The notes below the pieces were generated by a model. The model did not search any database. It worked only from the letters and a program-made list of their open reading frames with translations, and was not told the DNA's origin. The position numbers and the translations under genes are program-made. Below, one piece after another: positions 7,605 through 16,254 of a DNA stretch of 41,397 nucleotides; position 1 is the stretch's first letter; every line of letters begins with the position of its first letter. The stretch covers positions 1-41,397 of the forward strand of contig CAYUKK010000061.1 in assembly GCA_964445305.1 (NCBI GenBank). The letters run 5' to 3'. This DNA comes from CAYUKK01 sp964445305. Lineage in GTDB: Bacteria > Acidobacteriota > Aminicenantia > Aminicenantales > UBA8522.

Positions 7605-8857
7605 GTTCCTTCTTCCCACGCAGCGAGATAGCGTTTTTGTTCCCGGGTCAGTTTATCAATGCGGATGCCCATTGTCTTGAGTTTGAGTGAGGCAATCTGC
7701 TCGTCGATCCGGCGGGGCACGGGATAGACCGCTCTTTCGAGGGTGTGGCCCTTCTGGCTGAGATAGACAACACTCAGTGCCTGGTTGGCGAAGCTCATGT
7801 CCATGACTGTCGCCGGATGCCCTTCGGCAGCGGCGAGGTTGATCAGCCGGCCTTCAGCCAGGAGGAAGACCTTACGGCCGCTTCGGAGCTCATATTCGTC
7901 GACGAAGTCGCGGATTCTTCTCTTTCGTCGGGCCAATTTTTCGAGCGCCGGAATATCCACCTCGACGTTGAAGTGGCCGGCATTGGCGACGATAGCCCCG
8001 TCCTTCATCTTGAGGAAGTGGCGTCGCGTGATGACGCTTCGGTCGCCTGTCACGGTGACGAAGACGTCGCCGCATGAGGCAGCTTCCTCAAGGGGCATGA
8101 CCGAAAACCCGTCCATCACCGCTTCGAGTGCCCGCAACGGGTCTACCTCGGCGATGATGACCTTGGCTCCAGCTCCCCGGGCGCGCATGGCCACGCCACG
8201 GCCGCACCAGCCATACCCGGCGATGACAAAGTTCAAGCCAGCCAGGAGGATGTTCGTCGCTCGGAGGATGCCGTCAACTGTGCTCTGGCCTGTGCCGTAA
8301 CGGTTATCGAAAAGGTGCTTGCTCTTGGCATCGTTGACGGCGATGATGGGATAGCGGAGGACCTTTTTTTGAGCCATGCTTTTCAGCCGGATGACGCCCG
8401 TTGTCGTCTCTTCCGTTCCGCCAATGATACCAGGAAGGAGTTCCTGTCGCTTGGAGTGGAGAGTCGAAACAAGGTCGGCTCCGTCGTCCATGGTAATATG
8501 GGGTGAGTGGTTGAGGGCGTGGTTGATGTGCTGGTAATAAGTCCGGTTATCCTCGCCCTTGATGGCGAACACCGGAATGCCGAAATCTTTAACCAGAGAT
8601 GCAGCCACATCGTCCTGAGTGCTCAACGGGTTGGAGGCGGTAAGGGCGAGCTTCGCGCCGGCAAGCTTGAGGGCCTCCATCAGGTTGGCCGTCTCCGAGG
8701 TGACGTGAAGACAGGCTGAAACGCGGATGCCGCGAAGGGGCCTGTCCTGGCTGAACTTCTTCTTGATGGATCGGAGGACGGGCATAAAACGGCTCGCCCA
8801 CTCAATCTTGCGGCGGCCGGTCGGAGCGAGCTTCAAGTCCTTAATGTCATAATCCAT
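7601..8857 (-). CDS. ahcY: S-adenosylhomocysteine hydrolase
   Basis: NAD-dependent enzyme that splits S-adenosylhomocysteine into homocysteine and adenosine, removing the product inhibitor of methyltransferases. The 418-aa sequence contains SACLHVTSETANL, NDAKSKHLFDNRYGTGQST with the catalytic Lys, the Rossmann stretch VIAGYGWCGRGVAMRARG, and AEGRLINLAAAEGHP. It is the shorter type found in archaea and thermophilic bacteria, without the roughly 40-residue insertion of many proteobacterial and eukaryotic forms, and ends LTREQKRYLAAWEEGT. It follows metK by 58 bp. A GAGG Shine-Dalgarno lies upstream of the ATG. Confidence 0.96.
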   Translation of the reverse strand: MDYDIKDLKLAPTGRRKIEWASRFMPVLRSIKKKFSQDRPLRGIRVSACLHVTSETANLMEALKLAGAKLALTASNPLSTQDDVAASLVKDFGIPVFAIKGEDNRTYYQHINHALNHSPHITMDDGADLVSTLHSKRQELLPGIIGGTEETTTGVIRLKSMAQKKVLRYPIIAVNDAKSKHLFDNRYGTGQSTVDGILRATNILLAGLNFVIAGYGWCGRGVAMRARGAGAKVIIAEVDPLRALEAVMDGFSVMPLEEAASCGDVFVTVTGDRSVITRRHFLKMKDGAIVANAGHFNVEVDIPALEKLARRKRRIRDFVDEYELRSGRKVFLLAEGRLINLAAAEGHPATVMDMSFANQALSVVYLSQKGHTLERAVYPVPRRIDEQIASLKLKTMGIRIDKLTREQKRYLAAWEEGT

Positions 8858-8915
8858 GGTCTTGACCTCATCCTATCTTTAGTTTTCCTATATATTCTAT
8901 CGATATAATGTAATT

Positions 8916-10085
8916 TTATTTAAGCCGGGCTTCCCGCCGTAACGCTTCCGCTTTATCAGTTTTTTCCCAGGTGAATTCTGGCTCGGTGCGGCCAAAATGG
9001 CCGTAGCAGGCCGTCTGGCGATAGATGGGACGGAGCAGGTTGAGGTGGTTGATCATGCCCCTTGGTTTGAGCGGAAAATGGGCTCGAATGAGCTCCTTGA
9101 TGGTATCTTCGGATAGGCGGGCCGTACCGAAGGAGTCGACCATGATGGAGACAGGCTCGGCCACACCGATGGCGTAAGCGAGCTGGACTTCGAGCTTATC
9201 GGCGATGCCAGCGGCGACGATGTTTTTGGCGATGTAACGGGCCATGTAAGAACCGGACCTGTCCACCTTGGATGGGTCCTTGCCCGAAAAGCAGCCGCCG
9301 CCGTGGCTGCCCACACCGCCGTACGTATCGACGATGATCTTGCGGCCGGTCATGCCCGTGTCAGCCAGGGGACCGCCCTGCTCGAATCGTCCGGTGCCGT
9401 TGATAATGATGGTCGTGTGCTTATCGAGCATCTCGGCGGGAATGACTTTCTTGATAACGTCTCGCTTGATGTCCTCGCGCAGGTCTTCTATGCGGATGGT
9501 CGAGTTGTGCTGGGCAGCTATGACGATGGCCTGGACGCGGCGCGGCTTATCGCCTTCGTACTCGATGGTGACCTGCGTTTTCCCGTCTGGCCTCAGATAG
9601 GGGAGAATTTTTTCCCGACGGACTTGGCTCAGCCGCCGGGCCAGTCCATGGGCGAGGATGATGGGGAGTGGCATCAGCTCCTCCGTCTCCCGGCAGGCAT
9701 AGCCAAACATGATGCCCTGGTCACCGGCGCCCTGCTCGCGGTTTGGCCTCTCGATTACTCCGCGAGCGATATCGGGCGACTGCTCATGAATGGAGGAGAT
9801 GACGCTACAAGTTTTGTAGTCAAACCCATAGACAGCTCGGGTATAGCCAATGTCCTTGACCACGCTGCGGATGAGCTTCTGGAAATCGCAGTATCCTTCA
9901 GTCGTGATTTCTCCGGCGATGAAGACGAGACCTGTCGTGACGAGGGTTTCGCAGGCGACTCGGCTGGCCGGGTCCTGGACGAGGAGGTCATCGAGGATGG
10001 CGTCAGAGATCTGGTCGCAGATCTTGTCTGGATGACCCTCGGTCACGGATTCCGAGGAAAAAAAGTGTTTGCCTGCTTTGCTCAC
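8916..10085 (-). CDS. metK: S-adenosylmethionine synthetase
   Basis: Makes S-adenosylmethionine from methionine and ATP. The 389-aa product has the usual length. It shows FSSESVTEGHPDKICDQISD near the N-terminus with the ATP-site His and Asp, GAGDQGIMFGYA (about residue 118), and GGCFSGKDPSKVDRSGSYMA (about 260), which contains the conserved phosphate-loop residues. The start is GTG (10083-10085), preceded by GGAGG (10092-10096) at a 6-nt distance. It is the promoter-proximal gene of metK-ahcY, so synthesis of the methyl donor and removal of its by-product are probably co-expressed. No SAM riboswitch is recognised upstream. Confidence 0.97.
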   Translation of the reverse strand: MSKAGKHFFSSESVTEGHPDKICDQISDAILDDLLVQDPASRVACETLVTTGLVFIAGEITTEGYCDFQKLIRSVVKDIGYTRAVYGFDYKTCSVISSIHEQSPDIARGVIERPNREQGAGDQGIMFGYACRETEELMPLPIILAHGLARRLSQVRREKILPYLRPDGKTQVTIEYEGDKPRRVQAIVIAAQHNSTIRIEDLREDIKRDVIKKVIPAEMLDKHTTIIINGTGRFEQGGPLADTGMTGRKIIVDTYGGVGSHGGGCFSGKDPSKVDRSGSYMARYIAKNIVAAGIADKLEVQLAYAIGVAEPVSIMVDSFGTARLSEDTIKELIRAHFPLKPRGMINHLNLLRPIYRQTACYGHFGRTEPEFTWEKTDKAEALRREARLK

Positions 10086-10126
10086 GAGCAGCCTCCACTG
10101 AAGTCGAACCTTGAAGTAAGCGCCAT

Positions 10127-10153
10127 GTTATACTAAAAGACCCCAATTTTCAA
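10127..10153 (-). promoter_or_regulatory. Candidate promoter for metK-ahcY
   Basis: On the minus strand TTGAAA (10148-10153) is followed after 15 bp by TATAAC (10127-10132). The spacer is shorter than the optimal 17 bp; reading the -35 as GTTGAA gives 16. The predicted leader is about 35 nt and contains the metK Shine-Dalgarno site. Confidence 0.45.
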
Positions 10154-10173
10154 CAGGCGCAGGGTCGCCGACG

Positions 10174-10202
10174 TTGAATTCTTCCTTGTCTTTGTGTTAT
10201 TT
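10174..10202 (+). promoter_or_regulatory. Candidate promoter for the M16 pair-ftcd operon
   Basis: TTGAAT (10174-10179) and TTATTT (10197-10202) are 17 bp apart, with a predicted start near 10209, just upstream of the first M16 gene. It is divergent from the metK promoter within the same 146-bp intergenic region. Confidence 0.5.
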
Positions 10203-10231
10203 TTAATCACATCCGCAGGATAAGAAATGCT

Positions 10232-11566
10232 ATGTTCATAGGCGGCCGAAGGGTTTCCAGCTTCCTCTTCCTTTTTGTTCTTGTCCTCTCCTCCATCGGC
10301 TTTGATGAAGAGGAGGGTCTTCGCTTTCCCCTTTCTCGATTCAAACTCCGCAATGGCCTGGAGGTCGTCCTGTCTGAGGATGATTCTCTTCCCATAGTCT
10401 CGGTTGTCGTGGCCTACGGCGCTGGCTCTATCTATGAGGAGCCGGGCAAGACCGGGCTAGCCTATCTTCTCGAAAACATGATGTTTCAAGGCTCGGTGAA
10501 CATCGGGCCGATGCAGCATATCAGTTATATCGATAAGGTCGGGGGGGTGCCTAACGCCAGCACGACCGAAGACATCGTCTATTTTTACCAGACTCTTCCG
10601 GCCAACCAGTTGGCCCTCGCCCTCTGGCTCGAATCCGACCGGATGAGATACCTCGAGATAAACCCGGCCAAGGTGGAGGAAATCAAGACTTCCCTGGTCG
10701 AGGAAATCCGTCAACGTTGCTCGGCCGAGCCGTATCTCGAAAGCTTCTGGGCTTTCGACCGTCTCCTCTACCCTGGCTTCGCCCACAGCCATCCAGTGAT
10801 CGGTCGAGAAGAGGACATCAGGCGGCTGAGCGCCGAGGATGTCCGCGATTTTTACGAGACATTCTACGTGCCTAACAACGCGGTTCTTTGCATTGTCGGC
10901 AACATTAACCTGGACAGGACAAAGGAGCTCGTCGAAAAATACTTCGGCTCCATCCCCCCGGGCAAGGTGTTGCCCCTCTTCCTCCCGCCCCGACCTCCCG
11001 AGAAGAAGGCCCGCGCTGAATCCTTTCACCAACCCCTTGCCGCCTCGCCCGCCTTCCATCTTGGTTTTCGCACGGCCGCGCCCTACACGCAGGATTTCTA
11101 TGCCCTTACTCTTCTTGATTATATTCTCCTGAAGGGGAAGACTTCCCGCCTCTATAGAAAAATTATCACCCGAGAAAACCTGGCCATCTACCTCAGCGGC
11201 GGCCTGGAGAAAAGGAAGGATGCGGCGGTGCTCAAGATTTTTGCCGTGACGAACAACGAAACGATGGTCGAAATCTGTCAGAAGGCCATCTTTTCCGAGC
11301 TCCAGAAGTTGCGGACGGGTTTTGTCTCCGATAGCGAGCTCGAGAAAGCCAAGAATCTCTTCCGGCGGGATTATTTCCGGCGGTTCTCGACGACAGCGGA
11401 CAAGGCCCTTTTCCTGGCTGAAATGTATTTTTCGCCCATTGGCCTGGACAATGCCGCCGCCGAATTGAAAAGGTACCTTCGTGTCACCCCCTTTGAGTTG
11501 AACGCTGTGGCTGGCCGTTACCTCATTCCTGAGAATAGCGTGATCCTCAACGTCAGGACCCGATGA
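10232..11566 (+). CDS. Exported M16 peptidase-family protein, zinc motif degenerate
   Basis: The 444-aa protein has an N-terminal signal-like segment (FLFLFVLVLSSIG) and the two-domain M16 (pitrilysin/processing-peptidase) fold: LRNGLEVVLSEDDSLPIVSV, YEEPGKTGLAYLLENMMFQG, then ALALWLESDRMRYLEINP. In active M16 enzymes the HxxEH motif binds zinc. Here that site reads Y78-L-L-E81-N82, so both histidines are replaced while the Glu and the downstream EE near residue 157 remain. Each change is one base from a His codon (TAT, AAC). It is therefore probably a non-catalytic or altered-metal homologue. An AGGA lies 11 nt before the ATG. The stop overlaps the next gene by ATGA. Confidence 0.88.
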   Translation: MFIGGRRVSSFLFLFVLVLSSIGFDEEEGLRFPLSRFKLRNGLEVVLSEDDSLPIVSVVVAYGAGSIYEEPGKTGLAYLLENMMFQGSVNIGPMQHISYIDKVGGVPNASTTEDIVYFYQTLPANQLALALWLESDRMRYLEINPAKVEEIKTSLVEEIRQRCSAEPYLESFWAFDRLLYPGFAHSHPVIGREEDIRRLSAEDVRDFYETFYVPNNAVLCIVGNINLDRTKELVEKYFGSIPPGKVLPLFLPPRPPEKKARAESFHQPLAASPAFHLGFRTAAPYTQDFYALTLLDYILLKGKTSRLYRKIITRENLAIYLSGGLEKRKDAAVLKIFAVTNNETMVEICQKAIFSELQKLRTGFVSDSELEKAKNLFRRDYFRRFSTTADKALFLAEMYFSPIGLDNAAAELKRYLRVTPFELNAVAGRYLIPENSVILNVRTR

Positions 11567-13017
11567 CCAGACAGAAAAAGAAGCTCCCCCTCGCTGGGCT
11601 CCTGATTTTTATCATGGGAATTAGCCTAGCTGCTCAGGAGAGGTTTAGAAAATCGCCTCCCGTCCCCGACCCTTTGGCCCAGCTCAAGCTGCCAGCCATC
11701 GAATCGGTCAAGCTGAGCAATGGCCTGACCGTGGCCGTGGTGACGACCAGGAACCGCCCGGTCATCGCTCTTGAGCTTGTTGTCCAGGCCGGGGAAGTTT
11801 GGTCTCCCGAGGGGCTACCCGGGCTGGCGGCCTTTACGGCTGAAATGCTCGGACGTGGCACGCTCAGCCTTTCCGCCGCTGACATAGAAGAGAGGGTCGA
11901 ATCGATGGGCGGCAGCCTGACCATCACCACCTCCCCTGATGTTACCCGTTTTTCCCTGCATTGTCTTGACGAATACCTCGACGCGGCGCTCGAGATCATG
12001 AGCCGGATGATTCTGGAGCCCGCCCTGGCCACAAAGGAGATCACTGCCCTAAAGAGAATCCAGTATTACGATATCCTGGAGAAACAACGCGACCCGGACT
12101 TTGTTGGACGGCGCCAGCTCCTCCGGCTTCTTTTCCGCGACCATCCCTACCGAAATGCTTTCTACAACGAGGATGTGATCAAGAACATCAACCGGAAGGA
12201 TATCCTCGCCTTTTACGAGAAATACTACCGGCCGAACAATGCGGCGCTTATCCTCACCGGAAACGTGAGCCTGACCACGGCTTCGAGAAGGGTGAGCCAC
12301 CATTTCAACACGTGGCGGACAGCTGATATCGACCGGGGCTCTATCCCCGCGCCGCAGCCGAACGGGGAAGCCCGCGTGTGTTTGGTCGATGTCCCCTTGG
12401 CCAAAGAAGCAACTCTCGTTATCGGCAACGTTGTCTTCCCTCTGGGAGACCCTGATTATTTTCCCTTTGCCGTCCTCAATCAGGCTCTTGGCGGCACCCC
12501 CAACAGCCGGCTTTTCATGAACCTCCGTGAATCCAAGGGCTACGCTTATTTTGCCTTCAGTCGGACAGAGTTTTTCCGTTACGGTGGTGTGTTTTCCGTC
12601 CAGGCCAGGGTTGTCCCCTCGGCCTGCCAGGCTGCTGTCCAGGAAATCTTAAGAGAACTCCACACGCTGACCCGGGAGAAAATCTCGACCTTTGAGATTG
12701 AGCAGGCCAAATCTCAGCTCATCGGCAATTTCCCTCTTCAGGTGGAAAGGCCATCCCAGCTGGCCGACCGGGTGGCCGAGATGGTCGCCTATTCGTTGAG
12801 CGCCGCCCACTGGGAAAGGTTCTACGATAGCATCATGCTCATTGACGCCGAGCGGGTTTATCAGGTCGCGCTTCGCTATCTTGAGCGGCCGCCGATAGTC
12901 ATCATTGTTGGGGACAGGAGCCGGCTGGCCGAGTTCCTTGACGGATTCGACAAAATCGAGGTCTATGATGCCCGAGGTAATCTCCAGTATACTCTAACCA
13001 AGGGAGGCGAAGAATGA
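11563..13017 (+). CDS. Exported M16 peptidase-family protein, partner subunit without HxxEH
   Basis: The 484-aa protein has a signal peptide (LPLAGLLIFIMGISLAAQ) and the M16 fold. It matches the non-catalytic partner class: the zinc motif position reads A90-F-T-A-E94, and the C-terminal half has NSRLFMNLRESKGYAYFAFS, whose Arg/Tyr pair helps bind substrate in heterodimeric M16 enzymes. Such tandem genes normally encode one HxxEH subunit and one Arg/Tyr subunit that assemble in the periplasm. Here the upstream partner has also lost its histidines. ATGA overlaps join it to both neighbours. The function of the pair is unknown. Confidence 0.88.
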   Translation: MTRQKKKLPLAGLLIFIMGISLAAQERFRKSPPVPDPLAQLKLPAIESVKLSNGLTVAVVTTRNRPVIALELVVQAGEVWSPEGLPGLAAFTAEMLGRGTLSLSAADIEERVESMGGSLTITTSPDVTRFSLHCLDEYLDAALEIMSRMILEPALATKEITALKRIQYYDILEKQRDPDFVGRRQLLRLLFRDHPYRNAFYNEDVIKNINRKDILAFYEKYYRPNNAALILTGNVSLTTASRRVSHHFNTWRTADIDRGSIPAPQPNGEARVCLVDVPLAKEATLVIGNVVFPLGDPDYFPFAVLNQALGGTPNSRLFMNLRESKGYAYFAFSRTEFFRYGGVFSVQARVVPSACQAAVQEILRELHTLTREKISTFEIEQAKSQLIGNFPLQVERPSQLADRVAEMVAYSLSAAHWERFYDSIMLIDAERVYQVALRYLERPPIVIIVGDRSRLAEFLDGFDKIEVYDARGNLQYTLTKGGEE

Positions 13018-14690
13018 GAATCGTCGAGTGCGTGCCCAACTTCAGTGAAGGAAGGGATAAGGAAAAGATCAAGCTGATTACTCGCGAGATCGAGCTTACG
13101 CCCGGTGTGAAACTACTTGATGTCGACCCGGGTGAGAGCACAAACCGGACTGTGGTTACGTTCATCGGTTCGCCCGAAGCAGTCAAGGAAGCAGCCTTCC
13201 GGGCCATTCGTCGGGCCGCAGAGGTCATCGACATGACCAAACACAAAGGGGCCCACAGTCGCATTGGGGCGACTGACGTCTGTCCCTTTGTGCCGGTGTC
13301 GGGTGTCACCATGGAGGAGTGCGTTGCCCTGGCCCACGAGCTCGGCCGCCGCGTGGCCGAAGAATTGCATATCCCTGTCTATCTCTACGAAGAAGCGGCC
13401 CAGCGGCCCGAGCGCCGCAACCTGGCCACGATTCGGGCTGGCGAGTATGAGGGATTGCCCGAGAAGCTCAAGGACCCGGCGTGGGCGCCCGATTACGGCG
13501 AGCCGGTCTTTAACCCTCGGTCCGGAGCCACCGTCATCGGAGCGCGCGAGTTCCTCATTGCTTACAACATCAACCTCAACACCCGTGACCGCCGGCTGGC
13601 CCACGAGGTTGCGCTTAACCTCCGCGAGAGTGGTCGGGCCAAGCGCGATGCGGAAGGAAACATCCTCCGGGATGCTGAGGGCAAGGCCATCATGGTTCCT
13701 GGCCGTTTTCGCCACGTCAAGGCGGTCGGCTGGTATGTGGAAGATTACGGCGTGGCCCAAATCTCAATCAACTTCACCAACTACAAAATGACGCCCGTCC
13801 ATCTTGTCTTCGACGAAGCCGTCAAGGAGGCAGAGAAGCTCGGCCTCCGCGTTACCGGTAGCGAGCTCGTCGGGCTGATTCCCAAAGAAGCTCTGCTCAT
13901 GGCTGGGCGTTATTATCTGGAAAAACAGGGCAAGAGCCCCGGTGTTCCCGAAGAAGAGCTCATCCGGGTGGCCGTCCTTTCCCTGGGGCTCAACGATGTC
14001 ACGACCTTTGAGCCCGAAAAGAAAATCATCGAATACCAGTTCAAAGAGGAAGGTCCCCGACTGGTCGACCTGAAGCTCCGCCAGTTCGCCAACGAGCTAT
14101 CCATGGACTCCCCCACCCCGGGCGGGGGAAGCGCTGCCGCTCTCGTGGCCGCCCTGGCGGCTGCTCTCACTTCCATGGTCGCCAACCTCACTGTTGGGAA
14201 GAAAGGTTACGAGGAAGTGGCCGAAGAGATGAAAAAGGTGGCCAGGAAAGCGCAGGAGCTCAAGGATGAATTGCTTGTTGCCGTGGACGAGGACACACGG
14301 GCATTTAACCTGGTCATGGACGCCTACCGACTTCCCAAATCCACTGAAGAACAAGCCAGGGAAAAAGAGGCGGCTCTGGAGAAGGCATCCAAACAGGCAA
14401 CCCTTGTTCCTTTCGGGGTGATGGAAAAATGCCTCCTCCTTCTTGACGCCGCAGGGGCTGTGACCGAAAGAGGCAACAAGAATTCCCTGAGCGATGCGGG
14501 CGCCGCCGTGGTGCTGGCGGAAGCAGCGGCCGAGGCTGCTTACTACAATGTGCGAATCAACCTGCCCAACATCCAAGATCGCTCTTTTCGGGAGGAGGTG
14601 CTCAGCCGGGCAGAAAGCCTGCGGCAGAAAGCCATCCAGGCTGCCGCTGACCTCAAGGCTCGAGTGGGCGCTGAATTAAGCGCTTCCTGA
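13014..14690 (+). CDS. ftcd: Bifunctional glutamate formiminotransferase / formimidoyltetrahydrofolate cyclodeaminase
   Basis: This 558-aa fusion acts late in histidine degradation. It moves the formimino group from formiminoglutamate to tetrahydrofolate, then cyclises it to methenyl-THF with release of ammonia. Residues 1 to about 340 are the transferase (IVECVPNFSEGRD; TKHKGAHSRIGATDVCPF with the catalytic His; VGWYVEDYGVAQISINFTNY). Residues about 355-555 are the cyclodeaminase (MDSPTPGGGSAAALVAALAA; CLLLLDAAGAVTERGNKNSLSD). The fused order matches animal FTCD; many bacteria use separate proteins. No hutH, hutU or hutI gene lies in the window. Its start overlaps the second M16 gene by ATGA. 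Confidence 0.95.
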   Translation: MRIVECVPNFSEGRDKEKIKLITREIELTPGVKLLDVDPGESTNRTVVTFIGSPEAVKEAAFRAIRRAAEVIDMTKHKGAHSRIGATDVCPFVPVSGVTMEECVALAHELGRRVAEELHIPVYLYEEAAQRPERRNLATIRAGEYEGLPEKLKDPAWAPDYGEPVFNPRSGATVIGAREFLIAYNINLNTRDRRLAHEVALNLRESGRAKRDAEGNILRDAEGKAIMVPGRFRHVKAVGWYVEDYGVAQISINFTNYKMTPVHLVFDEAVKEAEKLGLRVTGSELVGLIPKEALLMAGRYYLEKQGKSPGVPEEELIRVAVLSLGLNDVTTFEPEKKIIEYQFKEEGPRLVDLKLRQFANELSMDSPTPGGGSAAALVAALAAALTSMVANLTVGKKGYEEVAEEMKKVARKAQELKDELLVAVDEDTRAFNLVMDAYRLPKSTEEQAREKEAALEKASKQATLVPFGVMEKCLLLLDAAGAVTERGNKNSLSDAGAAVVLAEAAAEAAYYNVRINLPNIQDRSFREEVLSRAESLRQKAIQAAADLKARVGAELSAS

Positions 14691-14805
14691 GAAACGGAGC
14701 CGCCCCTCCCTTGGGGTGAGGGTCCAGGGCTCAAAAATCACCCCCGTCATCACCCAATCAGGGCATTGAAGGAAGCGCCTTTCTCCTCCAGAATGATTTT
14801 CTCCC
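14691..14805. other. Intergenic region with a weak promoter
   Basis: No gene is seen in this 115-bp gap. A possible promoter has TTGAAG at 14766-14771 and CAGAAT at 14789-14794 with a 17-bp spacer; it would start transcription near 14801, just before the GGDEF gene. C/G runs near 14702-14725 could pair weakly, but no clear terminator follows. Confidence 0.35.
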
Positions 14806-15552
14806 GTGAAGAAAAGTATGCATTTCAAATTGCCGGTCGCCAGCCAGGGCTTGCGGCGAAGGCTGCGGGCGATCATTGCCATCGCCGCCGCATTTCTTCT
14901 CTTTTCTTCTATCATTGAGTTTGTTCCCGATTATGCCCGAAGGACAGGGTTGCCTTCGGTGACCCGGTCGATCCTGACGGTTGGCCTGGTCATCATTCTG
15001 CTCATATCCCTGAGCGGCCTGATGGCATTGGAAAAGATGAGCGGTCTCATTATCAGGGACAGCCTGACCGGCCTCTTCAGCCAGAATTATGTCCGCCATC
15101 GGCTGGAGGAGGAATTTTACCGGGCTCAGCGTTACAACCATCCGCTCAGCCTCCTCCTTGTCGATATCGACAACCTCAAAGAGGTGAACAGCCAGTTTGG
15201 CCGGACAGCTGGCGATCATCTCCTCAAGTATTTCGCTCAGGTGATCCTGGAAACGGTCCGGCCCTCGGATATCCCGGCGCGATACGGCGGCGAAGAATTC
15301 TTGATCCTTTTGCCCGAAACAGATAGGAGCGAGGCTGGGGTTGTGGCAGAGAGGTTGCGGAACAAAGTCACCAGCCGTCCTTTCCGCATTGATGTTCGCA
15401 CGGGCGATATTGATTTTACCATTAGCGTCGGGGTCTGCACCTATCCCTATTCGGGCGAAAATGCCGAACAACTCATCGCTCTGGCCGACCTCGCCCTCGA
15501 TGAAGCCAAAAGAAACGGCAAGAACAAAGTCGCCGTCTACAACCCGCATTGA
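14806..15552 (+). CDS. Membrane-anchored diguanylate cyclase (GGDEF domain)
   Basis: The 248-aa protein has two N-terminal transmembrane segments (about residues 20-38 and 50-72, around AIIAIAAAFLLFSSIIEFV and ILTVGLVIILLISLSGLMAL) and a GGDEF domain from about residue 85. The active-site motif is GGEEF at residues 161-165. RPSD lies five residues upstream and forms the product-inhibition I-site, so the enzyme is probably an active, feedback-controlled synthase of cyclic di-GMP. It has almost no periplasmic sensor loop. The start is uncertain: GTG 14806 or ATG 14818, neither with a strong Shine-Dalgarno. The 35-bp repeat copy B begins directly after the stop. Confidence 0.9.
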   Translation: MKKSMHFKLPVASQGLRRRLRAIIAIAAAFLLFSSIIEFVPDYARRTGLPSVTRSILTVGLVIILLISLSGLMALEKMSGLIIRDSLTGLFSQNYVRHRLEEEFYRAQRYNHPLSLLLVDIDNLKEVNSQFGRTAGDHLLKYFAQVILETVRPSDIPARYGGEEFLILLPETDRSEAGVVAERLRNKVTSRPFRIDVRTGDIDFTISVGVCTYPYSGENAEQLIALADLALDEAKRNGKNKVAVYNPH

Positions 15553-15587
15553 CCCGAAATTGCCGATAAAAGCACCCGACGGGTCCT
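15553..15587 (-). repeat. 35-bp dispersed repeat, copy B (inverted relative to copy A)
   Basis: Read on the minus strand this block begins AGGACCCGTCGGGTGC and matches copy A (143-177) at 34 of 35 positions. It starts at the first base after the GGDEF stop codon and lies 106 bp upstream of the nicotinamidase ATG. The core ACCC-GTC-GGGT could form a 4-bp hairpin, followed on the minus strand by GCTTTTATC. Flanking sequence is unrelated to that of copy A. Confidence 0.85.
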
Positions 15588-15693
15588 TCCTTCGCCTCGC
15601 CATCTGATTACCCGTCAAGTCTTCAAGCCCCATCTCTCGGCTTTTCCTAATGGCGCGGCGGGTGTAAAATAAAAATCTGGAAAGGAGAAGCCA

Positions 15694-16209
15694 ATGAGAG
15701 TTCTGCTGGTGGTGGATATGCTCAAGGATTTCGTCGAGAAGGGAGGAGCGCTCGACTGCGGTGAGGAGGCCCGCCGCATCATCCCTTTTATCCGGGACAA
15801 AGTTGATGAATTCCGTCGGCAGGGAGATTTGGTCGTTTTCATTCGAGACTCCCATCGGCCCGATGACCCTGAGTTCCAGATGTTTCCTCCCCACTGTATC
15901 AAGGGAACTCGTGGCGCCGAAATCATCGATGAGCTTGACGTCAGGCCGGGTGATGTCATAGTCGAGAAAACCCGCTATAGCGCTTTTTACGGCACCGAGC
16001 TTGAAAAGATTCTCAAGGAGCGTATGGTCAGCGAGGCCCACGTGGTCGGGGTCTGCACATCCATTTGTGTCATGGACACCGTCGGCGACCTTCGCAACCG
16101 CGATTATCCGGTTGTTGTTTACAGCGCTGGGGTGGCCGATTTCGACCCAGAAGCGCACCGTTTTTCTCTGAGCCGGATGGAGAAAATCTACGGGGCCAGG
16201 GTCGTTTGA
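15694..16209 (+). CDS. pncA: Nicotinamidase (isochorismatase-family cysteine hydrolase)
   Basis: Hydrolyses nicotinamide to nicotinate for NAD salvage. The 171-aa product has the catalytic triad D8 (VVDMLKDF), K92 (VEKTRYSAFYGT) and C125 (CTSICVMDT). Metal-site residues D52 and H54 (RDSH) and H67 (MFPPHCIKGTRGAE) match nicotinamidases rather than generic isochorismatases, which usually lack the metal site. AAGGAG (15682-15687) precedes the ATG at a good distance, and TAAAAT at 15665-15670 is a possible -10, although its -35 is poor. It is followed after 45 bp by a macro-domain gene, which suggests a link to NAD-derived metabolites. Confidence 0.87.
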   Translation: MRVLLVVDMLKDFVEKGGALDCGEEARRIIPFIRDKVDEFRRQGDLVVFIRDSHRPDDPEFQMFPPHCIKGTRGAEIIDELDVRPGDVIVEKTRYSAFYGTELEKILKERMVSEAHVVGVCTSICVMDTVGDLRNRDYPVVVYSAGVADFDPEAHRFSLSRMEKIYGARVV

Positions 16210-16254
16210 CTCGGGATGAGGCGTCGGGAGATGAGATGAAAGAGGAGGAAGCGC

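Noticed and set aside
10086..10231. SAM riboswitch upstream of metK
   Set aside because: The leader is too short and none of the conserved SAM-riboswitch helices was recognised; only a promoter and a Shine-Dalgarno site are visible.
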